Positions 11,565-22,413 of a stretch of 64,000 nucleotides of DNA are shown here, one piece after another. A program made the position numbers and the translations under genes. The notes beneath the pieces are model-generated. The model was given only the letters and a program-made list of their open reading frames with translations. It did not search any database and had not been told where the DNA came from. Position 1 is the stretch's first letter. Each line of letters starts with the position of its first letter. Origin of the DNA: Tricholoma matsutake (taxonomy: Eukaryota; Basidiomycota; Agaricomycetes; Agaricales; Tricholomataceae); the NCBI GenBank assembly GCA_026075535.2, contig AP026548.1, positions 5,518,001 to 5,582,000 on the forward strand. Reading direction: 5' to 3'.

Positions 11565-12178
11565 TTTCCAGTGCCGAGACATCCTGTTAGGAAATAGCTG
11601 ACTGCCACACAAGCGACAGTTGCTGTCTGGCCAGTGTCAGGATTAATCTACGTCTACTCTCATTGCACATTACTACTGTCTTCGACTAATGATTGTTCTC
11701 TTCTGTTACATGCCTGTGTATATCCCTACCAGCGCCGGTCACTACAATGTACTGTTTTAGGATATATTCTTTATGATTTGTAATAACAGCAGTAATTCAA
11801 GTCCTGTACACTATAGTCATGTGGGCCCATACTGTTTTCCTTTTACTGTCATGGGCCCACCCAATCATTCCATTGAGCATATCATTCATATGGGCCCATT
11901 TCCCTGTATTCTTTTTGGATGGGCCCATACACATTTTCATAGCTCATGGGGTTCCACAATAACCAGTGCTGGTCATTCACTTAGCTCTTGACCTTGGATG
12001 CTTATCGCCACAAGTGACTTTATCACTACCGGCGCCGGTCACTACAATGTTTATCTTTTCCTACATAGATGACTTGTTAAGTGTCAAGGTGCTCCCTAAC
12101 CTGATTCCGCACATCCTCCCAGTAAGCCAACAATTTCCTGTCCTTCTGAAGTTGGGCATCATTTTCTCAGACCGTCGA
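11565..12178 (-). repeat. Right arm of the long internal inverted repeat
   Basis: This is the near reverse complement of 2768-3395. The stretch near 12050-12178 is an inverted copy of the last codons and stop of the 1839-2865 gene, so coding sequence was duplicated with the repeat. Between the arms lie the transposase and the 8763-11198 genes. Confidence 0.85.
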
Positions 12179-12960
12179 CTTTATCACTACTGGTGTTGGT
12201 CACCATTTCACTCCTGGCACCGGGCACTTTTCACTACCGGCGCCAGTCACTACAATGTACTGATTTTGCATATATCCTTATCCTCCCACATTCCTACAGC
12301 ATGCAGCATGTCACCATTCCTTTGTTTGTTATCCATGTTCTAGTGCACACTGGCCACAATTAGCATACAAGTCTTTTAAGAACTATGTGCATGACCGGCG
12401 CCCACTTTATCTTTTCCTAAATAGATGACTTAAAACAGTATGGGCCCCCACAACTATAGCGTACAGGACTTGAATTACTGCTGCTATTACAATACAAATC
12501 TTTTAAGAGCTATGTGAATCGCCTGTGCCAACTTTATGTTTTCTGGTGCCGAGAGATGCACTGAAGTCGTGTGGGCCCATACTGTTTTCCTTTTACTGTC
12601 ATGGGCCCACCCAATCATTCCATCAGGCATATCATTCATATGGACCCATTTCCCTGCATTATGTTAGGATGGGCCCATACACATTTTCTTAGCTCATACA
12701 GTAACTGGTGCTGGTCATTCGCTTAGCTCCACTGTTACACTTATGGCTGCTGGCGACTTTATCACTACCAGCGTCGGTCACTTCAATGTATGTTTGTTGT
12801 ATCTATCCTTGTAGCCTCCTTCCACATTCCTACAGCATGATGAATTCAATATATACCTTATACTCCATCTATTAATGAAGCAACTATGCATATATTGATC
12901 AAAATATATGCACAAATAGGTGTAGTATAAAAAATATTGTTAATTTTTATCCAACATAGA
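12179..12960. repeat. Further partial copies of the subterminal repeat
   Basis: About 12200-12350 and 12540-12790 repeat pieces of the right arm, including the GGGCCC palindrome group and the CACTACAATGT motif, with small deletions. No gene is seen. Confidence 0.65.
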
Positions 12961-12961
12961 A

Positions 12962-14760
12962 TTATGCTGGGGGTGTTGATGTTTTTGGAATTGAGACAGT
13001 GGTATCAGGCGGGAGGGGGGACATTTGTGCAGTGTATGTTGATGTTGGATCCGGGGAGGTAGAAGTTGCAGCTGCATTGGTGAAAGAACTGGTGTCAGGG
13101 ATCACCAATGTAGCTGTGGTCATAATAATGGGAACAGGCAACGGTGGGGAGCAAATGGATTCATGCAAATGGGCTGGATTGACGAACATTGATGACTTTG
13201 GGAGATGGATTGTCAACGGCGCCGTGGCATCTGCATTCTGTGGATCTTCGTCTTCTGATTCCTCCCCAGAGCTTCCCTCGTTCTCCAATTCGGCCAGCCA
13301 CTTGTTCATCGCCGCCAATTGACCACGCAACATGAAAACCTCCTGCTTCATCTTCTCCAACTCCATCCCATTCCTCAACCCCCTCATCTCAGCCTCCAGC
13401 ACTGGAATGCTCACCAGCACCTTTTCTCTCAACTCACCCATCTCAGCCTCCAATGCCGGAATGCTCACTGTCATCTTTTCCTTCAACGTGTTCAAAACTT
13501 CCATGTATCCATGCAACATGAGGCTTTCCTTATCCAATTTCCCTTGATTTTCTGCCAAGACCGATACAAGCGTGTGGAGGTCTTGGAGCTCCCATTGTAA
13601 ACCACTGACGGTGGGCATGCGATTGGGATGGGTGACACGACCTGGGGGTGGTGGCACAGGAAGTGTGGTGTCGATAGATTGGGGGATTGTGAGGCTTGTT
13701 GATGGGACAGGCTCTGGGGTTGGTATATGGTCGGAGATGCATGAAGTTGAGGGGATGGGGGCTGGCGTGATGGGGATGTACTCATCTGACTCACCAGTGG
13801 TGTCTGCTGCCCAGCGTTTTCTCTTCGGCGCCGTTCTCAGTCGTTCACTTTCCTCTGCCTTCACCTTTTTCTTCCCAACGACCTTTTTTCTCCCCTTGAG
13901 CTCCCCTGCCACTATCAATTCATCCCGCCATGCTGAACATGATGCTGTATATGAGCATTTTGTCTTGCCCTTGTGGCATGTCACGCAAGCAATCTGGATG
14001 CCCGTTGTTCGGCAGGTTGTCAGGCCCCTCAAACTGCAGGTGTCGCACAGAGCAGTGGGCCGTTCCACAATGGACCTCCATATATTGTCTTCAGGTAGAG
14101 CAGGAGTGGCCGTCATGATTGGCAGGTTGGCATGGATGAATGGTGGCTCTTTTGTGACGTTGCTGTCCTCCATTTCAGGCGGCACCAGCTGTGGTGACAC
14201 CTTTCAGTGTTTTGACTGAGGTGGAGCCAGGTGTTCTATGACCTTCTTTTCCTTGCCCTTGCCCTTGCCCTTGCTCTGGGCTCTTGCAGCTGCTTCTGTT
14301 TGGTTGGCCTGAGCCTCCGGTGTTGCAGTGGTAGGAATGGGTGCGGACACAGTGATGAGTGATTCGGCTGCAGAACCGGGAGCAATGATGGGTGGCGTAG
14401 CTGTGGTGGGGATTTGGAGTGTAATGTGCATGGCTGGGAGAGTGCTGCTTGGCGCAGCGATGGGTGAAGGTTGACAAATATATATGCTCCAGTCAATGGA
14501 TTCCCAAGGCGCTGGGCCAGACTTATCCCACTGATGGAGTACTTTGAACACGTGTTTGAGGAATGGCATCATCGCCGCTTCCTTCGCCAACACCTTTTGC
14601 CTATAATCCAACTTCAAAGCCTTCTTAGAAAGATTCATAGGACATAATAAAAATCACGCACCAACTTGCCCAACATGGATTTCGAATCCATGGTCATCCG
14701 AGTACAATCCAAAAATGTATTGAGGGCGCGCTCCATGGATTCAGTGTGCTGAGAAGACAT
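12962..14760 (-). pseudogene. Cysteine-cluster coiled-coil protein gene (two exons, one in-frame stop)
   Basis: The minus-strand frame starts at ATG 14760 (MSSQHTESMERALN). A 38-nt intron (14624-14661, GTGCGT...CTAAG) joins the 33-codon first exon to a long second exon. An in-frame TGA near 14214-14216 interrupts it, after which the same frame runs open to the stop at 12962, for about 586 codons overall. In order: a helical N-terminus, a P/T/A-rich linker with a GKGKGKEKK basic patch, then a cysteine cluster (CDTC, TTC, CVTC, KTKC, ASC) that looks zinc-binding. A basic stretch (KGRKKVVGKKKVK) follows, then a coiled coil with heptad repeats (LEAEMGELREK, LEAEMRGLRNG), then a P/S/T-rich tail. 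It could be a DNA-binding accessory factor of the element. A comparable antisense gene sits in the unrelated Gypsy at 58320-59151. Confidence 0.5.
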
Positions 14761-14879
14761 GATAAAACTCTTTGTACTTAGGGTGGATGCAGTTGATAGC
14801 ATCAATAAATGCAATGTCAGTTTCAACTTCTGTATTCAAAATTCATGTGACCACATTTGTTGATCAATTTTTGCATCTT

Positions 14880-16475
14880 ATGGAATATTCAGGCAGCTCA
14901 TCAGTAAACTTGCCAAATTTGCCACCAACAAGTATGCCCACTCTGGACCTCGACACCTTGGATATTCCTGGCAGTCCTGATTCACCAGCGGTGGATATAA
15001 ATAATCTGGACCTGGCCACTTTTCATATTCCTGAACATCCTGATTCACCGGCAGTGGATGGTACTCTTCATTTCTCCATACCATGTTCATCGATACATTC
15101 CTCATTTGCTTTTGATATTTCTGAAGCAGCTGCAGATATTATCCATTTGGCAACCCCACCCACCGAAAATTCCCAATCTTTTGACTTGGATGCATTTCAC
15201 ATTCCTGGTAGTCCCGACTCACCCACAGTGAGCACCATTCATTTGACATCATCACCGCCACACCATGACCTAGATCTCTTTCATATTCCTGACTTGCCAG
15301 CCACCGATGCGTTTTATATTCCTGGTAGTCCTGACTCGCCAGTGGCGATCAGCACTGTTCATTTGACATTATTGCTGGCACACCATGACCGAGACATGTT
15401 TCATATTCCTGACTCACTGGCCGCTGATGTGTTTTATATTCCTGGTAGTCCTGAGCTGGTGGTGAGCACCACTGCTCATTTGACATTATTGCCAGCACAC
15501 CATGACCTAGACATGTTTCATATTCCTGACTCGCCGGCCGCCGATGTGTTTTATATTCCTGGTAGTCCTGAGCTGGTGGCGAGCACCACTGTTCATTTGA
15601 CACTATCACCGGCACACCATGACCTAGACATGCATATTCCTGACCCGCTGGCTGCTGATGTGTTTTATATTACTGGTAGTCCTGAGTCACCGGTGGCAAG
15701 CACCACTGCTCATTTGACATCATCCCCGGCACACAATGACATGAACATGTTTCATATTCCTGACTCGCCAGGCACAGATTGTTCTGGAGTTGATTTTGGA
15801 GCCCCAATGGTGCTACATACCCATACCATTGACCCAGACACTTTTTATATTCCTGGCAGTCCTAATCATTCGGCAACACTGCCATCACAATTACAAATGG
15901 TGGACACTCTTGAGATCCCTGCCAGTGTTGACATGCCAGATGCAGACAGTGCACACTTCTGGTTCACTGAGGTGACTGAAGGTAGTGACATGGAGCTTGA
16001 TGTCTCTATGGCCTATATCAAACCTGTGCTGGATCATGTCACCCCGACATTGTCCTTGCCTGGATCTTCTCATAGTTTAATATTGACACAGAGAGATTCA
16101 GATGAGGTCCATTCCCCCCCTGGCTCTCCCCAAAATGTTCCTCAGCGCACCGTCCACCTTTTGTTACCCAGCCGCATTCATCCAGTATTCCCAGGTTGTA
16201 CTCCATCAACACCGGCATCATCCCAGCAGGCCCCCCAAGTAAGTCCTGAACTTTGGCCAGGAGCTGCTGAATAATGATTGTAGGAGATTTTGACTTATTC
16301 TGACGCTGTTGAACACAGCTACCACGAGGCCGTCAAGACAGTGAAGTCCAACATTGCAGTAAACCATGCCCTTCACCGGCAGCTCGCCACCCTTGATGAG
16401 GCAATGTGCCAGATGGCCCAATTAATGCAGCAGAAGTGCAGGACAATGATGAATTCTTTACCAAGGACATCATAA
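14880..16475 (+). CDS. Repeat-rich protein with FHIPDSP/FYIPGSP repeats (two exons)
   Basis: I do not recognise this protein. The frame is open from before 14787. The ATG at 14880 (MEYSGSSSVNLP) is preferred because earlier ATGs lie close to the divergent gene start at 14760. Exon 1 ends at 16238. A 45-nt intron (16239-16283, GTAAGT...TGTAG) leads to exon 2, which encodes EILTYSDAVEHSYHEAVKT and ends at TAA 16475. The protein of about 515 aa is acidic and built mostly from a module of about 39 residues alternating FHIPDSP and FYIPGSP with TTxHLTxSPAHHDLDM. At least four near-consecutive modules lie at 15240-15770 and degenerate ones flank them. The last exon is a short helical segment rich in Q and M. 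No signal peptide is evident. The role in the KDZ element is unknown. Confidence 0.6.
15240..15770 (+). repeat. In-frame minisatellite, about 117-bp unit
   Basis: Consecutive copies share TTTTATATTCCTGGTAGTCC and CATGACCTAGACATGTTTCA blocks, with unit lengths that are multiples of three. Length changes would therefore keep the reading frame of the host gene. Confidence 0.85.
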
Positions 16476-16499
16476 AATTATCACTAGCAACTTCTTTCG

Positions 16500-16831
16500 T
16501 TTTGCTTAATGTATATGTCAACCGTGCTAGCCGGCACCGTTTTTTGGCAATTACAATCTTTTCAGTAATTACCAGCGGCGAGAATCATCGCCCGTGAAGG
16601 GTAGACCATATTTTTCTAGCAATTACTGGCAGCAATTGTTGCTGCTGGTGCTATAATTCTATTCACTGGGCCCACACGGATCAAGCAATTACCACCGGTA
16701 ATAATCATCGCCGGTGCCATGTAGTAAAATGGTGACCATGCTAGCCAGCGCCATGAGTCAGATGTTACTGCCACCGAGAATCTTTCAGCAATTACCACTG
16801 GGAAGAATCATCACCGGCAGTGAATCTGTAT
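16500..16831. repeat. Right subterminal repeat zone
   Basis: Repeats of CAATTAC-AGCGGCGAGAATCATC-type and CATGCTAGCC-GCGCC-type units, at least three of each. They are non-coding and probably part of the transposase-recognised end. Confidence 0.6.
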
Positions 16832-16980
16832 ACTGGGCCCACATGGATGCATCACACCCTTGGCCCACAGAAGTCTTTCCTGCTATGGGCCCAATCCGCT
16901 ACTGACGGATCTATCATCATTTTGCAGAAATCCACTGGATGGATGTATCATGGATTTCTACTGAATAGGCTGGGCTTTTG
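16832..16980 (-). repeat. Inner right terminal repeat of the KDZ element
   Basis: Close reverse complement of about 1047-1200. It is followed not by the outer GGCC-rich terminus, as at the left end, but by about 1.25 kb of other sequence. Confidence 0.85.
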
Positions 16981-17439
16981 TATGTAAAAATGAATTTTCA
17001 GCAGTACTCTCTCAAAAGGACTGTCTTATCATTAACATATGCATTGTAATTATTACTACTGTATAGTACATGACATTGACAAAGGTAGCGGACACTAAAA
17101 CGTCCTTAGTGCTGTCACCATCGGCAGCAGGCACCATTTCCCCCTCGTTGTCAGAGTGTCACCCCACCATTCGCTGTAGCATGGCTGTCCCTGCCCATTT
17201 CTGCATGAGGACGTTGTCCTGCATCATTGCTGTCCCCCTGCATGTATTTAGTTGTTAGTAGTGTACATAAACCATGTTTTAAAAAAAATGTTACATGCCT
17301 CCAACCTGGGAGCCTCCTGGTTTGCCCGGGTGTCGTGGTGTGGTGGGCTGTCACCTCATTGGTCATGCAGGGGAGGGTTGGTTGGGTTCCTAGTGCTCCC
17401 CGTCACATGTTAGTGTTAGAGGATGAATCTAGTTAGTTA

Positions 17440-18180
17440 GCAAAAGAAAAAGATACCTGGGACTCGGAAGGCATTGTCCTCTTGAGCCCAGTCCCTCCCT
17501 GCCCACATCACGCCTTGATCTTCACTGTTTTGCTGTCATTGGCTTCTATGTCGACGTTTGCATGTCATCGTTTCACCATCTGGTGGCACTGGGTTTTGTT
17601 GCTGGCATTGGCATATGTGTTATCTCCCAACTGTATGGAAGTTTTGTCCTGTAGGAAAAGCAAAATTAGTCTCTCGATGGGTGTGAAAGAAAGCGAGCTG
17701 GGCCCAAGCACCATTGCCCCTGTTGCTGCTGTGTCCCTCATTCCCGGCGTTGATGTAGTTGATGTAGGTAGGGGCGTTGTGGGCCCTGTCATAGCCTATT
17801 GATAATGAAAATGTCAGTAAGAAAAAGAAAGTAAAAGAAAGTAAAACATACCAGAGCTTGAGAGTCTCTTATGTCCCATTGTTGTGTTGCCATCGTTGCC
17901 ATTGCTGTTGCCATTGCGGTCCCATTGCTGCAGCCGTTCTTCATCATTGTAGCCCCTGCGAAGAAGATTGTTGTTAGTCATGGCTCAGGCGGCAGGATTG
18001 GACTTACGGAAGCTCAGCGGCGTTGTTATGTGTGTTGAGGATGTTGCTGTTGTTCGACTCAAAGTCGTGAAGTCAGGCAAATGACATGACGGTAATGGGC
18101 TTGCTGCTGTCTCTGATATCGTTCTCGAGGAGCTCTGAGTCATCGCCAATGTTGATTATGTCAGTGTTTTGCTGTATAGC
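17440..18180 (-). pseudogene. Spliced N-rich hypothetical gene between the two parts of the right terminus
   Basis: On the minus strand, clear introns at 17956-18007 (GTAAGT...TTCGCAG, 52 nt) and 17796-17851 (GTATGT...CAATAG, 56 nt) join exons in one frame. The product has an acidic N-terminal part (IINIGDDSELLEND) followed by N/G/H-rich segments (NGNSNGNDGN, YINYINAGNEG). A third intron-like GTATCT lies near 17450. In-frame TGA (about 18076) and TAA (about 17618) stops make it decayed or mis-joined. I do not recognise it. It occupies the extra 1.25 kb at the right end. Confidence 0.35.
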
Positions 18181-18234
18181 TTCAAGTTTAAGGTTTGATG
18201 AAGATCACGCCCACGAAAATCCAGTTGAAAATGT

Positions 18235-18390
18235 AGTATTTGTGGAAATACAACTCACTGAAAAGCCGTGGCCTGATGGCCTGGCTTTGGCTTTTCAACC
18301 ATGCAAGCCAGGCCAAAGCCACTACGAAGCCATCATCATGGCCCGGCTTGGCCCAGCTCACGGCCTGAGGCCAGGCCAAGCACAGCACTA
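18235..18390 (-). repeat. Outer right terminus of the KDZ element
   Basis: GGCCTGGCC/GGCCAAGCC-type motifs end in ACAGCACTA at 18390, the inverse of the left tip. The target duplication ATGGAATG follows at 18391-18398. Confidence 0.85.
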
Positions 18391-19870
18391 ATGGAATGGC
18401 AGATTCAGAAATATGTATTGTAGATCCATTGTCCATGATGCTTTATTCTCCTTTGCAAGCCTTACTGAGTCCATGTATGCCTTCTTTGCATAACGCTCAG
18501 TGGGTAGGCTTGTGAGGTAGCACAGATAACCAAGAGTTAGTATAATTCTCTGAAACTGCAATGGTACCAAAGAGGTCTCTGTAAACAGTGGTGTTATCAT
18601 TGACCTTCTATGTAAACCCAGGACCTGGTGGAGATATGATGTTTGCACATCAGAGAGTTTCTCCAAAAGAGGAAGGTCGACATCAAGTATGACCTCATAT
18701 CCATGGATAAGGTGGGGGTAAATCTGTGCCATATAGAGCTTCTTGGCCTCCCATGGGGGAAGTGTGCCTATAATAGACTCCATACCTAGCACTGTATTAC
18801 CAACTGATCAAGCTTTGCTTGCTTTATTTTTGTAGTGTTTAGCAAAGATGTTGCGTTGTGTAGACTGTAATGTTATACCAACATATGTTTGCTCTGTCTT
18901 CAACATGACAGGTTTGTCGCCAAACAGGAAGAGAGGTAGTGTGTGGGGGATTGGTCCAAATATCATGATCAGTGATTTTACTGCACTGAGTAACATGAAA
19001 TTTAGGCTACACCACTGCCATAGCGCATTCATCTTTTTCTGAGCCCCCTTAGGATTTGTCAATATGAGTATAATGTCATCAGCCTGCTCCAGGTTTGCTA
19101 TACTAGTACCAGCCAGTTTGATATCATCTGAGTCAGGATCCAGGTGAAAATCAGCCATATATAGTGTCCATAGGATTGGAGAGGAGTTGTCACCAATCAA
19201 TATTCCTAGTGTCGCACAGAACAATTGAGACAACTCAGTGCGATGTTTCACCACATATGACATTCTTTGGTACAGCATTCGAAGCCAGTTGAAGACATGG
19301 CCACTTGCACCCATATTCCTCATCTTGAGCCATAAAGTGGCTTGTTCTGTAGAGGGGAATGCATTGCTAATGTCTGCAAAAACCACATATAGGGAGAGAC
19401 CAAGCGCACGGGCCTGCTCAATGGCACATCTCAGAATAAAGACATTGTCATTAGTCCTGAACCCCTCATGAAATCCATTTTGTGAGGGAGGGATAAGATC
19501 TCGGGCTAGGCACCAAGCAGTGATCCGTTTGTGAATAATGAGTGTCATAAGCTTGAGTAGGACACTCTCGAGCCCAATTGCACGATATTCATTTGGATCA
19601 TTTTTATCTTTTCCTCTCTTGATGATTGCAACAAGGGCAGCTGTTAACCAAGTAGAAGGGGCTTCTAAAGTGTGCAGGCACTTATTGAGTAAGAGACATA
19701 ATTGGTCATTATCAATTTCCTCAATTTCAGCAAAGCCAATTTTATCCAGTCCAGGGGAGGTGCAAAATGGCAGCATGGCTATGGAAGTGCTCCTTTTCAG
19801 TCTCAATTTCTGCCTCTGTTATGGGGGCAGAGAAGAATTGTTCTAATGAACAATATGGAAAAGCACTGTT
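18391..19870 (-). mobile_element. LINE retrotransposon, 5'-truncated part with reverse transcriptase
   Basis: Minus-strand non-LTR reverse transcriptase that would prime cDNA synthesis at nicked target DNA. SPGLDKIGFAEIEEI opens the fingers domain. It is followed by NEYRAIGLESVLLKL, QNGFHEGF, VVFADISNAFPS (first catalytic D) and LEQADDIILI (the DD pair). The thumb region continues through an in-frame TGA near 18805 into the frame that ends at the KDZ border. A frameshift near 19770 separates the start of this frame from an upstream piece reading FFSAPITEAEIE. Nothing LINE-like is seen beyond about 19870, so the element is 5'-truncated, as is usual. No target duplication was found for the LINE itself. 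It is the host of the KDZ insertion and is inactive. Confidence 0.85.
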
Positions 19871-20319
19871 AACGATGAAATTGATTTAAGAAACTGCATA
19901 AGCTACTCTACTATACTAGTAACCATGACAGAACTAAGATGCCGGGTTTTGGACGTAAGTACTGTGATCTTAGCTACCTATTTAGTATAATCGCTTACGA
20001 CTCTATGCCTATAGATATTTAAAAAAAACAGCCAGGGACAGAAGCTCTGGGTCAGGCCTGCCCATCGACGAGACTACTTGGTCTCAACCCAGAGTGATAC
20101 AAGCCCGCGATTTATAGTAAACTAATCTAATGGATTATAGCCATGTGTCTCCTGCATGGATTAAAATAAGTCATGATGTCAACTTGAAGGAAAACAATGA
20201 ACGGAATTCAAATGGTCTGGAATGCTGATCCGCCAACTTGAGCGTCAAAATCAACGATATCGTCCAAACCTAATGATAGTTATCGTTACAAGTGTGAAGT
20301 TAAAAAATTTGCCAAACTA
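19871..20319. other. Intergenic stretch
   Basis: No gene is seen. A short imperfect hairpin (CTCTGGGT ... ACCCAGAG) near 20051-20094 was checked as a tRNA and rejected. Confidence 0.6.
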
Positions 20320-21708
20320 CTAACCCATAACATTGAAAAACTCCTTAGGGCCCATACCCTGTGCAGATGTCAAGTCCGTCCCAGTTTTCTTAAGAGATTG
20401 CATGGCAGCACGGACGGCGTGTACCATCGCGACAGACGAGACCAAGGAGAAAACTACAAAGAGTTAGTTCCTTTAAAGTGCACCAGACCGAAACTTACTG
20501 ATAATCTTGGCACCCACAGCTTCGGCTTCACTGGTCGTGAAACACGGGGTTAAACCACCTGAAATAACATTTACGAGCACCTAAAATCCGATCAGGTTAA
20601 AAAGAAATAAAATACTGTATGACATGACCAACGGGCTTTGGGGCTAGCGCAGCAACAGTTGATTCGAGTAATTCGATCGTTCGTACCCCCTCAATGAAGC
20701 ACACATCAGCGCCGGCATCCGATGCCAACTTAAGCCTGGTGACAGCTTCTTCCATGCCCAAAACCTGGGCGGAGTCTGTCCGAGCAATGATGACCTTGGA
20801 CAAGTATTAACTGGTCTGCAACACAAAAGAAGAATATGCTAGTTACAAAGTCGGAACCACCTGGAATTGAATCCCTGGCCAGTACAGCGGCACGAACACG
20901 GATGAGGTATTCTTCGCGAGATACTACTTGCTTTCCAAGAAGGTGGCCGCATCGTTTCGTTTGGACTTGGTCTTCGATGTGAAGCGCTGCTACGCCTGCT
21001 CTCGCGTATTTCTGGACGGTACGGGAAACCATGGCTGCTCCGCCAAATCTACGATAGACTCCATATAATAGATCGATAGTTATTAAAATGAATTCGCACC
21101 CAGTATCCGCGTCCGCGATGACGGGTGTTGTTGGATTCAGGCTGCAGACCATCTGCGCCGCCTAGGACACAAAATGTCAGAAATTACCTAGCAATAGAGA
21201 ATGTAAACATAGAATTACCTCTGTGAAGTCGTTCAAAGTTGCGATAGCGAGATCAGGCTGACCCAATCGCGAAGCTGTTGTGGCGGCACCACTAATATTA
21301 ATAGCCAAGGCCATAGTTAGATAAGGAGCTCAAAGTAAACACGATGGTTATAAATACACTAACCTCTGGTACAAGCAATTGAAACCGGCTTCCAACGCGC
21401 ATCGTGCACTAATCCCGTCACAGATACCAGGAGCAACCTGGAATTAATCAAGAGTCGAAGTACTGGTAGTATTGGATGAATCTGACACTTACGACAATTC
21501 CAGGACGGGCAAGCATTTGTCGCAGACGAGTTGCAGGGTTGGTGGACAACGGTCCTTCAAGGAAGTTGGCAGGATCTAGGCGAGGGTTGAAGTAAACATG
21601 ACGATGACCGGGACTGGCTTGAGGTTCCAAGGTACGACTGTCTACGACACGTCGCGATCCATTAGACGAGTTAGTGGCATTGGTAAAGTAATCGGGCGCT
21701 GGAGACAT
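20320..21708 (-). CDS. Isocitrate lyase/PEP mutase superfamily enzyme (oxaloacetate hydrolase/methylisocitrate lyase-like)
   Basis: Eight exons on the minus strand: 21708-21493, 21437-21364, 21291-21219, 21161-21100, 21048-20847, 20794-20633, 20580-20499, 20453-20320. All introns are GT/AG and 45-72 nt long, giving an uninterrupted 334-aa protein. The family are TIM-barrel enzymes that cleave or form C-C or C-P bonds of 2-oxo acids with a divalent metal. Visible signatures are DADTGFGG (residues about 138-145, metal ligands), EDQ (167-169) and the active-site loop KRCGHLLGK (173-181, catalytic Cys about 175). IIARTDSAQ and VLVNVISGGLTP follow. Length and motifs fit fungal cytosolic members such as oxaloacetate acetylhydrolase-like or carboxyphosphonoenolpyruvate mutase-like proteins. 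Sequence alone does not settle the substrate. The first ~45 residues are a variable N-terminus with no clear mitochondrial or ER signal. This is the best intact host gene here. Confidence 0.92.
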
Positions 21709-22413
21709 TGATGACAGTACAATTCAGATGACAAGTAAAAAGGATGGAAAGTGAAAGGAAGGAAGGGATGGGGTTTACAGCTACACATTCGGGTTTTTAT
21801 GTTGGATGTGCGTGCCTTCAAAAATATTTATGGCAACTTCTCTCCCTTTGTCACCAGGAGCTTTGGTATGAGCATGCCAAGATATGCCAAGAGTGGTGTA
21901 TTTCTGAATACCTGAATATCCGCAGCAATAGTTACGGCTGAATATACGTAAGTTACTGCGCAGCTCCGGATATACGGGTTTAGTTTGAGGCTAGAAGCAA
22001 TGTCAATGGGAGTCCTGGACTATTGTGAGTTCAGTAATTGTGACATTTCACATATGTCACAAGGCCTATTATTAGTACTCCTAGCCTAAACAAGGGCAGA
22101 CCTTGCTTTTTTGAGACATGTCACGCATAACAAACCATACAAAGCTGATAAGTGAGAACTACTCAGTACTCAACTGTACAGTGTATCACCAGCTTATTTT
22201 ATATTTCCGGCTGCACGTGCATTGCAGTTGGGACGAAGCATGAGGTATTATACATCGGAATTTGACCTTGTTTGATCCGGAGACCTTGACATGAAATGCA
22301 AAATATATGTACATCAATCTACCTGCCTGTCAATTCGAATTCATGTCAAGCGCCCGATCAGCTTCTATTCATCAAGCCTGACCTCACCGTTTCTTCACCT
22401 CGAGTGAGATCCT
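21709..22413. other. Intergenic/promoter region
   Basis: Upstream of the PEP-mutase-like gene. No clear TATA box close to its ATG and no gene seen. Confidence 0.5.

Larger units (their letters stand above)
929..18390 (+). mobile_element. 17.5-kb KDZ-class DNA transposon inserted in a LINE
   Basis: The element begins TAGTGCTGT at 929 and ends ACAGCACTA at 18390, a perfect 9-bp inverted tip. ATGGAATG is repeated exactly on both sides (921-928 and 18391-18398). Removing the element restores an open LINE frame, which confirms the borders. Eight-bp duplications are known for hAT elements and for Zisupton, a founder of the KDZ (Kyakuja-Dileera-Zisupton) group. The KDZ transposase at 4009-7663 fits the latter. 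Other genes inside lie at 1839-2865, 8763-10650, 10647-11198, 12962-14760 (minus), 14880-16475 and 17440-18180 (minus). Large parts of the remainder are GGGCCC- and GGCGCC-containing repeats. I saw no TET/JBP dioxygenase, although such genes accompany many fungal KDZ elements. Confidence 0.9.

Noticed and set aside
11773..11991. 72-codon ORF similar to one at 2951-3169
   Set aside because: It reflects the non-coding inverted repeat; the frame is carried by repeated GGGCCC motifs and has no third-position pattern.
929..18390. A TET/JBP dioxygenase gene inside the KDZ element
   Set aside because: Such genes accompany many fungal KDZ elements, but no HxD ... H ... R arrangement in a suitable context was found in any open frame on either strand.
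20041..20110. tRNA-like hairpin CTCTGGGT ... ACCCAGAG
   Set aside because: No GGTTCRA arm, acceptor stem or anticodon arm of correct size.
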